The position numbers were made by a program, and so were the translations under genes. Positions 21,276 through 33,579 of a stretch of 64,000 bases of DNA are shown here, one piece after another. Every line of letters starts with the position of its first letter. The first letter of the stretch is position 1. Origin of the DNA: Sinonovacula constricta (lineage: Eukaryota; Mollusca; Bivalvia; Cardiida; Solecurtidae); NCBI GenBank assembly GCA_007844125.1, contig CM017556.1, forward strand, positions 78,554,544 to 78,618,543, given 5' to 3'. The notes under the pieces are model-generated. The model did not search any database. It was not told the DNA's origin and was given only the letters and a program-made list of their open reading frames with translations.

Positions 21276-22366
21276 TTATATTAATTTTGTTCATAATTTC
21301 CAGGCCCTAATTTCAACATGCGGACCTCAACATTAACATATCTTGTATTGATTATCCCGTTACTTGTCAAACTTTCATTATAATTTAAACCCATAAAGAG
21401 TTGACGAGCTTGAAAGTTATATCAGAATATGAAACAACAACGTCCGGATGGTGTACAGTTCGTTCTCATTTAAACATGCTAATACTAGGCCTTCCGTTAA
21501 AAGCATTAACAATCAGATGCAATGTTCATTCATGTACGTAAAGAAAAAGTAGATCTGTAGGTTTTAAGCTTAGCAATAATTTTTACTTGTTAAATCTGTG
21601 ATATACCTGATCCGCCATTATTTTATGCATGCTATAATATTCAACGAGAAAAGTGTTTACACATTTGCTACGTGATTTACAAGCCCTTTCAAAATTTAAA
21701 CTCTACCCTCTATTTAAAGTTACAATCAAAAACATTATTCCAATTAAACTACTTACGAAACTGTTTGACATTTGTCATTGTTTGGCACGATTTTCGACTT
21801 TTTGTTCAGGATTGTGTTATATAGCGTTGTTCAAGACTCGCAGAAATTTTCACTTCTGTAATGGCGGAAAGTTACGTGACACAAAATGGCGGCGGTCTAA
21901 TTAATGATACGTCTATAAAACGAATATTCACCGTGCTCAAGGTCCCGTGCAGGCGGCCATTACCAAGAAGCTTGGCACATTTTTATTAGCTGTTTACCTT
22001 GTGTGTCTGTCACGTGGTCTCTAAATACACGTGGTTTAATGTTTGCTAGATCTGACAGTTGATAAAAGGTTTGGCCACAAAATATATAAAATTCGAACAT
22101 CTACTGTTAAATTCCCCTTTTATAAAACATTTCCCGCAAGGTTTATATTTTTCGAGCCTTATTTCTAGTTTCTCGAAAAAAATCTTAGTTTTGTAGATAC
22201 CATTTGATGTGAGAGGTGGAATTAATACAACACAAATGTACACATCTTCAATGTCTTCAACACGTTATCATTCACTGAAAAGGATTTCTAATGAACCTTA
22301 TCTATACAAGCATGTAGATTTTCGACACACACGAATAAAAAAGAATCGTACACAAAACACAATTTA
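21276..22366. other. Intron or spacer, with YY1/ETS-like motifs
   Basis: No coding exon seen. TTTTCACTTCTGTAATGGCG (21849-21868) is a near inverted copy of 18199-18218. AAAATGGCGGCGG follows at 21885-21897. ORF-like stretches here have no family. Confidence 0.45.
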
Positions 22367-22591
22367 TCAGCCCAAATGTTGTGTCCTGTCATCGTTGTTT
22401 TCCGGATCTTCTGGGTCCGAGTCTCTGTTACTTTCCCCATCCCGCAGTCTTACAACCTGTTCATACTGATAAGGCAAAGCCACATCATCACTGTCGCTTT
22501 CGTCGTTTGAGTCGTAATCTGGCACTGAACCCAAAGAACAGTACAATTCTAAATCACACGTTTCGCTTTCGCTGCTTGCCATGTTTGCCAT
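22367..22591 (-). CDS. Acidic N-terminal exon, possibly of the SWIM/YqaJ gene
   Basis: 74 codons from ATG 22591 (MANMASSESETCDLELYC). It is strongly acidic (DYDSNDESDSDD, DSDPEDPENNDD) around ALPYQYEQVVRL. A PYQFEP-like box in an acidic leader is common in invertebrate genes that carry a P2X7-C-like or YqaJ region. It lies upstream of and on the same strand as the SWIM/YqaJ remnant, so it may be its first exon. I see no clear splice donor before the stop at 22367, and the link is inference. The acidic run is too regular to be chance AT sequence. A palindromic CRE (TGACGTCA, 22600-22607) lies just upstream of the ATG. Confidence 0.45.
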   Translation of the reverse strand: MANMASSESETCDLELYCSLGSVPDYDSNDESDSDDVALPYQYEQVVRLRDGESNRDSDPEDPENNDDRTQHLG

Positions 22592-22599
22592 ACCTATTG

Positions 22600-22607
22600 T
22601 GACGTCA
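22600..22607. promoter_or_regulatory. CRE palindrome TGACGTCA
   Basis: A perfect CREB/ATF site 8 bp upstream of the ATG at 22591 (- strand). It may mark a promoter or lie in a short 5' UTR. Confidence 0.35.
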
Positions 22608-24271
22608 CTTAAGATTTTTTACTGTCGGAAGTTTCCGGACGTGCGTCGGTAACATTCCGTAAAGATACGCATTATACACATTTCATATAGCACGTACACA
22701 AGTTAATCGACGGAGACGGACGGAAATCTTTAGGCTAGTCTAATCTTCTTACCATAAATATTCATATAAGTTAAACAATACCCGCCAAACCAGGTACTCT
22801 TTAATGTCTGGTTTCTGGTCGTCACTTTGATTGCTGATGAAATTTCAAGATGTTTCGATTTCAGAGACTTCAGTTTCGATTTTTCTCATTCTTGTTAGGT
22901 CATTTGAATTCTGATAGTTTTGCGTTTCCTCAATCCTATCGATTTTCGGCATAGCAGCTTTAATCTTACGAACGTCGTCTATAAGCTTGACTGCCCATGA
23001 GGGTGGGGTTGTCCCGAGGGTTGGCGCTGTTTGATTGGTCCCTGAAGCTTGGATGGAGTCTGTGTATTAAATGTTTGTGGCGTTTGTTGAGAAAAGTTGA
23101 AAAAAGGGACAGGCAGTTGGATTCATAACGGTAGCGACATACTCACTACATGATGACAGAAAACTGTGTGGACTTACTGTGTTGACGCTTGGTGTTCCCG
23201 TGCACTGCAAACCTGACTGGCTGGTTTTGTCGAAGTTGCTAAATATAGCCTCGGATGAATGGCTGGCTTTCCTTTTTCATTTCTTTTGTATTTTCCTTTG
23301 TAATTTGGTAAAGTGTCTTGTTACTGCATATGGGCAAATGTTTAAATCCATTTTAACACTTCTAAAAACAGCACTTAACTGTCTAATATTCCATTAATTA
23401 TCCATTTTAACAGCAGCAGAAAACTCAACGCCATCACATCTTGCGCATGCGTATTCCTAATACAGTAATAGTCTAGCTTACTAGAAGAATATAAAACAAC
23501 TGTACATCAAATTAATGTCGATCACGTTGAGTTATAGATGAAGTCACAACATGTTTCGTGCTTGCTTTTTTTCTTCCAGTCAATTGATACGATCAAAGGC
23601 ACGATAGAAAGTAAACACCAGCAACACATTTTATAACAGTCTGTGATATATACTATTAAACAAGAATGTTACAAAATATTGCAAATATATGTTTAACAAA
23701 CATAACAGTACGTTATTTATTTCAAATAAAGTCAAAACTACTCCAAATCCTATTTGGCCACTTACTTGATGACAGTCCAAATTCCTTTTTAAATTTAAAA
23801 TAATGTCCGAAGGTGCAAGATTATCACTTTAAATTCAAAGATACACCAGGTGTAAAATCTCACGCCGCCTTGATTTTAAAACACTAGCATTCAAGGCTGG
23901 TCTTTAATTCTTGAAGGTTTGATCAGGTCCTACGTACAATACGAAATCAACCGCATTTAAAAGGGCTAAGAATAAACGAGAATGTATAAGTTGCATCACT
24001 CCTTAAAACATTCTAGAATTTTATGAAGGTGATATATATTACGATGGGAGACTCTTGTCTAACACAGTATTACTTATGATACATATGAAAGATATAAATG
24101 GAGAAACGTGTGCTTCCATGCGTCATGCCACTGCGCAAACCTTTGACCAAGTCGTTTCATCTCAAAGTTTAAATCTATTTTTATTCTCTCCAGCACTGCA
24201 CCGCTTTTCATTTAATCAACAAATGCTGAAGATTTGGTTGAAGTTTTTAACAAAAGGTACACAATGACACA
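22608..24271. other. No gene recognised; may include LINE 5' UTR
   Basis: AT-rich with a few GC-richer patches (22980-23110). The frames at 23179-23397 and 24055-24267 show no family. The last part may be the 5' leader of the LINE that starts at 24272. Confidence 0.4.
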
Positions 24272-25340
24272 ATGGGTAAACCGTCGAACAAGTGGAACAG
24301 TGAGGTGATTACCCCACCCAACAACGAGCCAAAGCGAACAGGTATATCTGCAGTTATGCAATCGTCCGCACAGGAAACACCTTTTGGTAACATGCCACAA
24401 ACACCTTATGGTATACAGCACGTCAATGGCAACATGCCCATTAGACCAATTAATAGCCCAATGAATAGCGTGATTCTGTATCATCAACCTTTGATGCCAG
24501 GATTTGCACCACAGTCTCCTGCGACCACAGACCAGGGACTCCCCTATCATGCTGACACAGTCCCACATTACACGCAACCCTGATTGCGATGAAATGTCAT
24601 TTCGATCTCTAAGATTTCTGACCGATTGTCGCTGGTTGAAAGCAAGTGTCTTGAAATCGAGAAAAATCAGGTATTTATTGACGACAAATATGACTCTATT
24701 TCCAAACATGTTAACACAAGCATATCTGATGTGAATAAATTGAAAGGTGACGTATCGAAGTTGAGGAATGAGTACAGTTCCTTAAAACAAATTAATAGTC
24801 GTTTGAGTGAGATGTGATCGATCTAAAATACTGCTCAATGCTGGACAATCTTCTGTTGTTGTTGTGTTTTTTTGCATCAAGGAGGGTGATGGAGGTGTAG
24901 GAGCATCAACTCCACCACCTCAACACGATACACAGTCCAGGTCTGAACACACAAATAGTAGTAACTTTCGTACAACACAGGCCCGCGGCAGTAAGGAAGA
25001 TTGCACAGAAAAGGTTTTGCAGTTTTGTTAATCCTTGCTACACATCGATAATCTGGGGAATGTGCTTTATATTGACCGGTCTCACAGGATAAGCAATCTT
25101 ACCTTCAATAAAACTCGCCCCATGGTTGTCCGCTTCATATACACGGACTCAAAGCTTCGTGTAAATGATGCACTTCGAGGAGTTGATCTTCGAAATACAA
25201 CATTCAACGTCGCGGACCAGTACCCAACCGAAGTGCTTGAAAGTCGCAAGGTGCTCGTTGGGCACATGCTAGCGGCACGACATGGGGCAATCGGAACACC
25301 TGAGGAGTTCCGATTGGATATGAGGGCAAGAGAGCCGTAA
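24272..25340 (+). pseudogene. LINE ORF1 protein (coiled coil, RNA-binding)
   Basis: Starts MGKPSNKWNSEV, with a Pro/Met-rich leader of ~100 residues (NMPIRPINSPMNS). Two in-frame TGA codons (24581-24583 and 24590-24592) follow, then the same frame gives ISKISDRLSLVESKCLEIEK and a coiled coil (SDVNKLKGDVSKLRNEYSSL). A frame change near 24815 leads on to LKSRSMLDNLLF. From about 25035 the C-terminal part reads IDRSHRISN, RPMVVRFIY, DLRNTTFNVADQYPTEVLES, which resembles the RNA-binding and C-terminal domain of L1-like ORF1p. The protein would coat LINE RNA. Stops and shifts make it a pseudogene. Confidence 0.72.
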
Positions 25341-25400
25341 ATGTATGTAAACAACCGGTTATTCCAGCATCCGACCACTAGTAACTAGGAAAATCACGAA

Positions 25401-27750
25401 AAGCATGAACTCATTATAGCATCGTGGAATGTGAACGGTCTGAAAAAATGAACTATCAAATGCCTTTTCAGGTACGGATTGGTAGCCGTTTGTGGTGATC
25501 TTAACGCACGTTGTGGGGATAAAAATGATTTTCCCAGTGATGATGGATACACAGAAGGGTTTATTCACACCCTTGATAATATTAATGTTATTTATGAATG
25601 TAATTTCCCTGATCGGTTTACGACTGATGTTACAGCTAATTCTTCCGGCATAAAATTGATGGACCGAAGTATTCATACTGGGTTGAAGATTGTGAATGGT
25701 CGCTGCGGAGAAGATGCGAGTAAAGGGGAGACAACTGTTGTATCTGACATTCGGAAGAGTTTGATCTATTATGTTTTAGTTTCGCATGATTTATTTCATT
25801 GTGCAGCAAATTTGGTTGTACACGACTTCTTTTCATCTTCTCCACATGCACCAATTCAAGTTAATTTCAAATTCGACTTAAATAAAACTGAAAAAATAGA
25901 TGGTAATTTTTCTTATACACGTCTTCGTTGGAATGATGTGATAAAAGCAATCTTATGTTGAAATACTGTCTAGAAATGTTGAGAAATTTGAGAACATAGT
26001 TGAGAGTATAATATCTAGTGACATTCGTCTCGACCAGGGTATAAATTCTTTTTTATGTATTATACAACTGTGCTTTTAATGTAAATGGTTAGATCGCAGA
26101 ACTTCTAACAAAAAATATACATCAGCCAGGAAGTTCACAAGTCCCTGGTTTAATAATGAGTATGAGTTTGCAAGGAGAAACTTCCGTAAAGGTATCAGGA
26201 GTTATGCAATAAATGTTAATGTGAAAATAATCGATTATATTCCATTAAGGCCCGAAAACAATATAATGTAGTACAGAAAAAGGCTAAATGGCAATACAAA
26301 ATTTTACAAGATGGATATAATAAAAACAGCTGTAATGATACAAACATTTCTGTTGATAATTTCTTTAAACATTTTTAAGGAGTTATTTTCGTGTGAGGAC
26401 AATTTGAGCGATAGACTAGATGGGAATATTACAATAGAGACACTCGATAAGGAATTTAGCGTTGACGAGGTTATCAAATCTATTTCTAATCTTAAGAGGG
26501 GCAAGAGTAGTGGTATTGATAATCTAGTTCCCGAGATATTTATCGACGGAAAAGAGATTTTAGCGGCTATTCTGTGCATTATATGTAACTACGTTTAACT
26601 ATATTTATGATAAAGGAATATAATCCTTTTCATGGCCTAAAGATTGTATTGTGCCAGTGCCTAAGAAAGGAGATAAGAACGACGTAAATAATTACAGAGG
26701 TATAACCTTAACAAGTATTTTTTCTAAAATATTTTCTCTAATGCATGATAACAGACTCAGGACCTGGCTTGAAAGCAATCAGATTATGAGTGATTTCCAA
26801 TTTGGCTTTAGAAAAGAAAGAAGTACTGTGGATTATGGTTTTGTTTAAACATGTCAATTAATAGAGTACTTAATCAAGAAAAACGAAATGTATACTGTGC
26901 TTTTGTAGACTTCAAAAAGGCATTTGATTTGGTGTAGACTACATGATTATTGTTCTGCGTGGGGAATATCTGTAAATTGTAATAAAACAAAAGTTATAGT
27001 ATTTAAGAAAAATAACAAGCGGGCAGATATTATGGATATAAGGTATGGTGATGTATCACTTGAGGTAAAATACAGGTTTAATTATTTAGGAGTAACATTA
27101 ACTTCTAATGGGAATTTTTATAAGACGCAACAGAAGTTATCTGAGCAGGCATTGAAGGCAGTATATTCTTTTAATAGATTATTTGATGAAGATGCATTAA
27201 AAATTTCTGATAAGATCAAATATTTGACTCAGTGGTCGTGCCAATATTGATGTACGGAAGTGAAGTGTGGGGACTCCATAATAGTCCTGATATTAAGAAA
27301 GTCCATTAGAAATTCTTAAAGCAAATTTTAGGGGTTGGTCCAAAAACCACAAAAACCACAAATTTGACAATCTATGACGAAACATTGCGCTTTCCCTTAT
27401 GTTATAAGAAATATTAGAATGATAAATTACTGGTATAAACTGAAGTCTAATCCCGAGTCTCTACCTGGTACAATACATCTGATACTATCGTCTCATGTTA
27501 TGATAGGAATTGGAAAGCTTAAATGAAAAACATTCTTTAAGACTTGGGTTTTGCATATATATTTTATAAAGAAACAGTCTCTAAATGTGATTCCGATGTT
27601 CAGCACATAAACTTTGTATTGAAGAAGGGAGATACAAAACTGTTCTTAGAGAAAACAGACGTTGTACTTGCTGCAATATGGCTGTGATCGAGAATGAATA
27701 TCATTTCCTTTTTTTGGTTTGTCCTTTTCACTCTAAAGTAAAAACTACTT
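25401..27750 (+). pseudogene. LINE ORF2: endonuclease and reverse transcriptase, deleted
   Basis: The endonuclease starts IIASWNVNGLKK (25415), then a stop and a gap, then VAVCGDLNARCGD (25482) and NSSGIKLMD. Its last motif is SSPHAPIQ where SDHAPI is usual, so a catalytic Asp is lost. RT motifs follow in changing frames: LKRGKSSGIDNLVPEIF (26490), MPVPKKGDKNDVNNYRGITL (26651), FQFGFRKERST (26800), and motif A CAFVDFKKAFDLV (26897-26935). The sequence then jumps directly to RLHDYCSAWGISVNCNKTK, the thumb side. Motifs B and C, including the YADD-type active site, are absent. The C-terminus has a knuckle CTCCNMAVIENEYHF (27670). This copy cannot reverse-transcribe. Confidence 0.82.
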
Positions 27751-28350
27751 TCCTAGATTCTATCTAAGATCGCCCACAATGAACAAGTTCATACAATTGA
27801 TGAGCACACAAAATACCAATCTTATTATCAGATTGTCCAAATATATGCACAAGGCTATGGTAGCTGGAAATGAGATTACGTTATAAGAAGCATGTATTAA
27901 CAATGTTATTGTAATACCTGATTGTGTAATTGTTGTGTTTACTATAATAAGAAAGTTGCAAAAGAATAATATAATTGTATATATTTTGCAGTTTTACTAA
28001 ACTCTTCTGAAAATTCCATCTGATACACAACCTGTCAACATACCCTTTTATACTTACCCGAATGTACTGGCATATATCCGGTGGTGCATAATTTTCACAT
28101 CTCGATGTAATAACTTCTAAATCTTACAGAGAATAATACTCATAATATACTTTTAATTCCTTGTTAAAATAATACATAGAACATAAATGAGGGTGTTCAT
28201 ATCCCCTTCAGTCATGCTTTTGTAAATGTGGTTTTGCGTATTTGTGTTTGTACTGTATTTTATACTGCCATTCTCCCTTTTCTGTATATGTTTTGTACTT
28301 GGCAAATGCCAAAATGGCTTTGTCAATAAAAGTTTAAACTGAATTGATAA

Positions 28351-28839
28351 TACACATATTTATTGTTTGCGATGTTTATCAGGTTAATTTGCTGCTAAAG
28401 AAGTTTAGATACCTGTTTAACCGAGGGCATTACACCGACAATTTATATCTATAGCTGTGAAATGCAAGCGGTCAATGGGTACGGTCAATGAACAGTGAGA
28501 CAGTCGGGTGAAAAAAAAGTTAAATGACATGGGTTTTAATTAGACGCAAAATAATAAAAGAGTATGAAACAATGTCACATTAACCTACCCCAGATATCTC
28601 GTTATCAAATATCACCATAGTAAATAGTTACCGCAGAACACGATGTTCGGATGGGTGGGGCCGCGGAGTAGTGTGGGAGAAAGAATATGATACCTCTACT
28701 GTCGACGATGCTACTGTCTACCCACCAACACATTCTCGTTGATGTGTGCACTGTATCCAGCTCGCAACTGTGTTATTGTTGAAAAATTGTTAAAATACAG
28801 CCCAGGCTTGTTTACGTTCGATAGTTCCTGGAATACAGT
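28351..28839 (+). other. Upstream region and 5' UTR of the aminopeptidase P gene
   Basis: Between the LINE end and the start codon. 28640-28740 is GC-richer (GGGTGGGGCCGCGGAG). I see no clear TATA box, so the transcription start is not placed. Confidence 0.4.
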
Positions 28840-28912
28840 ATGGTCACCAGAGTGTTGGCTTGGTGTCTCGGGCTTTTGGTGGCATCTCACGTGGGCTGGG
28901 CGGTCCGGACAG
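28840..28912 (+). CDS. XPNPEP2: XPNPEP2-like exon 1: signal peptide
   Basis: ATG at 28840 with A at -3 and G at +4, a strong start context. The 24 codons read MVTRVLAWCLGLLVASHVGW then AVRT: a charged start, a hydrophobic core and a likely signal-peptidase site after GWA. The exon ends GGACAG with donor GTAGGT at 28913, leaving one base (phase 1) that joins to exon 2 to give Ala. The product would enter the secretory path. The start is chosen because it is the only ATG in frame with a signal sequence before the donor. Confidence 0.75.
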
Positions 28913-29168
28913 GTAGGTGAAATTAAAGCCATGTACTTGTATATGTATTTAGACATGTTTAGCCTCACTTTATCACGTCGAAGATTATTTTGTTATTTCA
29001 GCTGTGTTATTGTTTCTGACGATCTTAGTTGGTTTAAGTTTTCATATATATGTTGGTTTAAAAGTATCATTCCGACTGCTGCTGCCCACGCGGACAATTT
29101 TAAAACAATCGATGTTTTTTAACTTTTTCGAACACGAACACACCATTTAAACACACATACTGAAAAGT

Positions 29169-29336
<168 letters not shown>

Positions 29337-30554
29337 TGACTTTTTAAGCATTTACAACATCGTTACATTTATTGATACTTAACACCTGTGTTGATACGCG
29401 GTACCTATAGGTTCTCTCATTAAGGCAAGTTCTGTGAAAATACCAGCTCTCAGCATTAGTAAAATGTGTTTACGGCGTGTGAGTGTTTTTCTACAATATC
29501 AGGGTGTTGGTGGAGGTAAAAGAAACATAGTCGACATTTAAAGTCCGTCATCAAAGTGCATTTTATGTATCGGAAATGCGCTACATTGTTAATGGCATTA
29601 CTCTTGTGATAGAGAATCATAACATGTTGTTTTTTTTTAATCTATGATTAATTAATGTTAACATGATAAGACCAGTGAGAAAATGAAAAAAGCGCATTCA
29701 TTCAACGACAACACAACTAGAAACACGCATACACACAAGCACAAATGCACGTATACGTACATATACACATACACGAATGGATACGAAGCAGTAAGTTGTC
29801 ACGCAATTCGCAAAGCTGTATTTTAAAACTTGTCATTAAAACTTACACTACAAATTACCATCATGGTCATTCCAGGTAGAATTCTTTTCCTTATCTTGAG
29901 AGGGCGCTTTAACAACCGGATATGTAATAACATGATATGTAAAAGCAACGTGCTATGTCATAATAACAAGAGATGTAGCAATAAAACAGAGATATGTAAT
30001 ACATTTTTAGTCGCTTTCCATATTAAATGTGGTAAAAATTGTCAGGAGCTACGCTTTACATAAAGTTGAGTATGTCTCATTTTCACAATGCAAAGTCTTT
30101 TTTCAGTCGAATCGGTGGTAAGTAAGGATAATGATCAGAGTAGGTCATTTAACTAACATGTTTGTGAGAATCGACATAAAACATTACAAGATTTGTTATG
30201 AGGTTGTTACATTTCGCGTTGTTACATTTCTTGGTGATCAAGCCAACCAGATTTGTTATAACACCGATATATGAAATACAGTTTCACTGCTCAAAACGCT
30301 TTTCAGATGAAATATGAGACATGATCCGGACTGGAAAAATTGAAAAACTGAAAATGCCTCATTTATATTCATTTATCAATGGTGGTTTTCTCAAGCCGTA
30401 CTAAAATGGAGGTAATTATGATCGCCATTTCCCTAACAACGTTAAATAGTTAAGCACTTAATGCGCTGTTAACTAAACATTGTAACAATGTATACAGTAA
30501 ATATGATAATTGATCGAAGCGGTTTTCTGTTAGTATACATGTAAATGAATATAT

Positions 30555-30690
30555 AAGACAAAGTCCTATGAGCATTGTGTTGATAGTAAATGATAGTAAC
30601 TTTTGGAATCAAGAAAAAAAATGACCAGAGAAGAGTAAATGGTTGTAGCATCTGTTCATGTGAAGATGGAATTGAGGAACCAAGGTCAAA
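30555..30690 (+). repeat. Dispersed repeat, also at 62.3-62.6 kb
   Basis: ACAAAGTCCTATGAGCATTG and, further on, GTTGTAGCATCTGTTCATGT with GAAGATGGAATTGAGGAACC recur near 62540-62575 and 62350-62420, in the other order. Confidence 0.6.
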
Positions 30691-32461
30691 AACCTTTATG
30701 ACACGTGTTGCTTGTTTTTATTGTTGTTGTTTGTTTGTTTTTGTGTGTGTTGTTACTGTTGTATTTTGCTTTATCAAAATTTATGTGAAAACTCGTACTT
30801 CCAATGTAGTGGATGAGTTGCTTATGTTTTTAGAATATAAACAACGGGAAATGATGTAAAAAAGTCAACCATGCTATATATATTGCCATTTTTTTAATTA
30901 TATTAGAATACTTAAATGGTACATCTCTTGCCTAAATAGGTTTGAAGGCTTTCTTAAGTTTGTGTATCGATCAAAATAAAGAAATCGTATTCAGATATAT
31001 CTAATCAATCATCGGACAATTTTAAACTAACAGTGGATGTTTCAAGAGAAAATGCGCAGCGGTTTCATATACGTTTAATATATTGACAAATAACTGATGC
31101 GATTTGTGTGCGAATTATAAATATATATTTAGGGATACATATATATATATATATATTGTACACATGTTTTACTTATTTGTAGGTATTGCTTGAAAACAAT
31201 GATTAATTGTCAGTATTTACCATAGTTATTTTCTTAAGATAACACTGCACTGAATTATCATAGCATTTAATCATGAATTAGTTACATTTTTTTATAAAAA
31301 CGGTCGCACCCAAATTTTCGGCAAATTGCCTTTTTCAAGAGTTAAACACAAACAATTTACATATTCACAAACATTTATGTAAGCTGCCATATTAGAAAAA
31401 ACGGAAACGCCGTCAACATCATCCAATTACAACGTCGTTTTACCGCCATTTACTGAACGTCGTTTTTCCGCCATTTACTAGGCACAATCTGTTTCATTTT
31501 TGTCAAGTCTTAAAACGTTTTGCCATGAAATTAAATTCACTACTATATTGTTGTCAATATGGTCTACATATGGTCGTATAATATATGGTTTGGAGGAAAA
31601 TGTTTCGTTCTATTTTGTTTACCAAAAATTCCAGTTAACGGTCTTTGGGGAAAATAACGATATTTACTGACAATTGTTTTTCTTTTCGCCAACATCCAAT
31701 GAACGCTTTGCACAGGACACGTCAAATCAGTAAAGGTTTATTTGTCATATTCATTGAAGCCTCCACGGGAAGTCGGCGAGTTTGGTATACATGTACTGTA
31801 CATGTATTTAAGGTGCTAAAGTAAACTACGAGATTAAGCTATAACTTCAATAAAGATGCCACCGGATAATATCGATTACCGTATTTTGTGAAACTATGCA
31901 CAAACATTCAATTTATTGGCATAAAATCCAATGTTACTCCAATGATTGCTTGCTGAAAAATTAAGTTATCAAGTTTTTTTTGTTTTTTGTTTATTAATAT
32001 TATTATTTCTGTCTAAATATGCGAAGGCAGTCGATAGGAAAACAGAGCCGAAATGTGTAACTGTGTAACTAAGCTGCTTTGTATTGTTAGATGCACTTTA
32101 GACTGCATCTCCGACATACTGGAAACACAAAATTTATTGGGGAGCATGCCACCGAATCACTTATATATGAAACGTATATCAAAGACAGCGCTTTGAAAAA
32201 TTACGGGGAGGGAATCAGGATATGACGGGAGTTGATGGAGAGGGTTTTTGTCCGCCTATGAAAATATACGGGAGATACTTTGTCCGTCCATCATTAAATG
32301 ACCGATCGGGATTTTGTCCGGGAGGAATTTTCGTAACTGCGCCCCGCCACCAAGTTTTGAGTAGAGTGTAACTGTATTACTAATCTCTGTTTTATTACAT
32401 ACTTGGTTAGCTTTATTGCCAGGAAATGTAACAACGCGAAATGTAATAACCCCAAAACAAA

Positions 32462-32522
32462 GTGCGCCCAAGGCCGAGCGGTTAGAGTCGCTGACGTGTA
32501 ACTCCTCAGTCCCTCACCACGT
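32462..32522 (+). repeat. tRNA-derived SINE head, degraded
   Basis: AAGGCCGAGCGGTTAGAGTC followed by GCTGAC resembles the D-arm/A box of a Leu- or Ser-type tRNA. CAGTCCCTCACCACGTGG follows, but no B box (GTTCGANTC) is kept. It is a SINE relic, not a tRNA gene. Confidence 0.45.
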
Positions 32523-33579
32523 GGCATTCTTTTATTATAGTAAATTTAAGAGATAATAAAATAATAATGCATATATTCGTGTTTGGTTTATGAATTCGTC
32601 TCCAAAGCTACTACTTCTACGTGTATTTATTGAAATGATTTTAATTTAGTTTGTTTAAAGGTGGAAAGTGGTGTTTTGTTAAGTTTTTAATCATTCACTT
32701 TTAACCTCAAAACACGAAATTCATTAAAAATACACGAATTAACCATGTACCGGTAAATGCACGTACATGTAATCTTTTTTCTCAACAGTCTCAATCAACG
32801 ATATCCATCCAAATTAAAATATATAAGGGAAGACCATGTGTCTTATTCTAGCACATCGTTGTTATCTTTGTCTAGCTAAGTCATTCTTTTCAGAATTCTC
32901 TCACAACGATTGCCTGCTTCTATTTTTCTCAGCGCATTCAAAGGTAAATATACCTGTGTGTATATGCCGTAATTTTGCATTGACTCATTACGATCTATGT
33001 GTGCAAAAAGCAGCTACCTGCTCTAGCAAACTGTAGAAGGTGAATACTTTCTTACACGTTGTGCTAACGGTGAAGGTTAAAGCAAAACATCTAGTGTACA
33101 AGGACGATATTATGGTGGAAGTCCTTGTGCGGACTTTTAGAGCCCGGTTTTCATTGATAATATGATATGTACTTATCTTTTGTGACCAATAAAAGTCATA
33201 TAATCGATAGTTTGTCAAATGTTAGTATGATCAAACATTAAAAATTAAAAAAATAGTAGACTTACACATATATAAATAAGCACACTCACGAGCGCGCGCA
33301 CTCTCTCACACACACATGCATGGGCATTTTAGCACTCTAAAAATTACCAAAAGTGAAAAATAAAAAAAAAGATCAACAGAAATTGTAGCAAGCGGAGATC
33401 GTAACAGGGCCTAAAGTAATACAGGCTAGCCCGTAACTAAGATCAATAGAGCAAATGACAGATGCCACACTGAGTACACTGCTTAACTTTTTTTGGTTGA
33501 AAGAACAGTCCAAGTATAAACGTGTTCATCATTACTTCGCAGTAGATTTCATCGTAAAAACAAAATATAACAACAGCGC

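Larger units (their letters stand above)
24272..28350 (+). mobile_element. APE-type LINE, two ORFs, damaged
   Basis: Order: ORF1 with a Pro-rich start, coiled coil and RNA-binding-like end (24272-25340), then ORF2 with endonuclease, RT and a C-terminal CCHC knuckle (25401-27750), and a 3' UTR ending near GTCAATAAAAG...AACTGAATTGA (28327-28350). It is broken by stops and by deletions in the endonuclease and the RT palm. It is related in style to the copies at 10.7-11.9 kb and 47.0-50.0 kb. The clade is not assigned. Confidence 0.8.

Noticed and set aside
24581..24592. Two TGA codons in LINE ORF1 as selenocysteine codons
   Set aside because: The LINE is broken by frameshifts and deletions throughout, the flanking frame also shifts, and I saw no SECIS-like hairpin in its 3' end.
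32462..32522. Functional tRNA gene
   Set aside because: It has an A-box-like segment but no B box, no acceptor stem and no anticodon arm that pairs.
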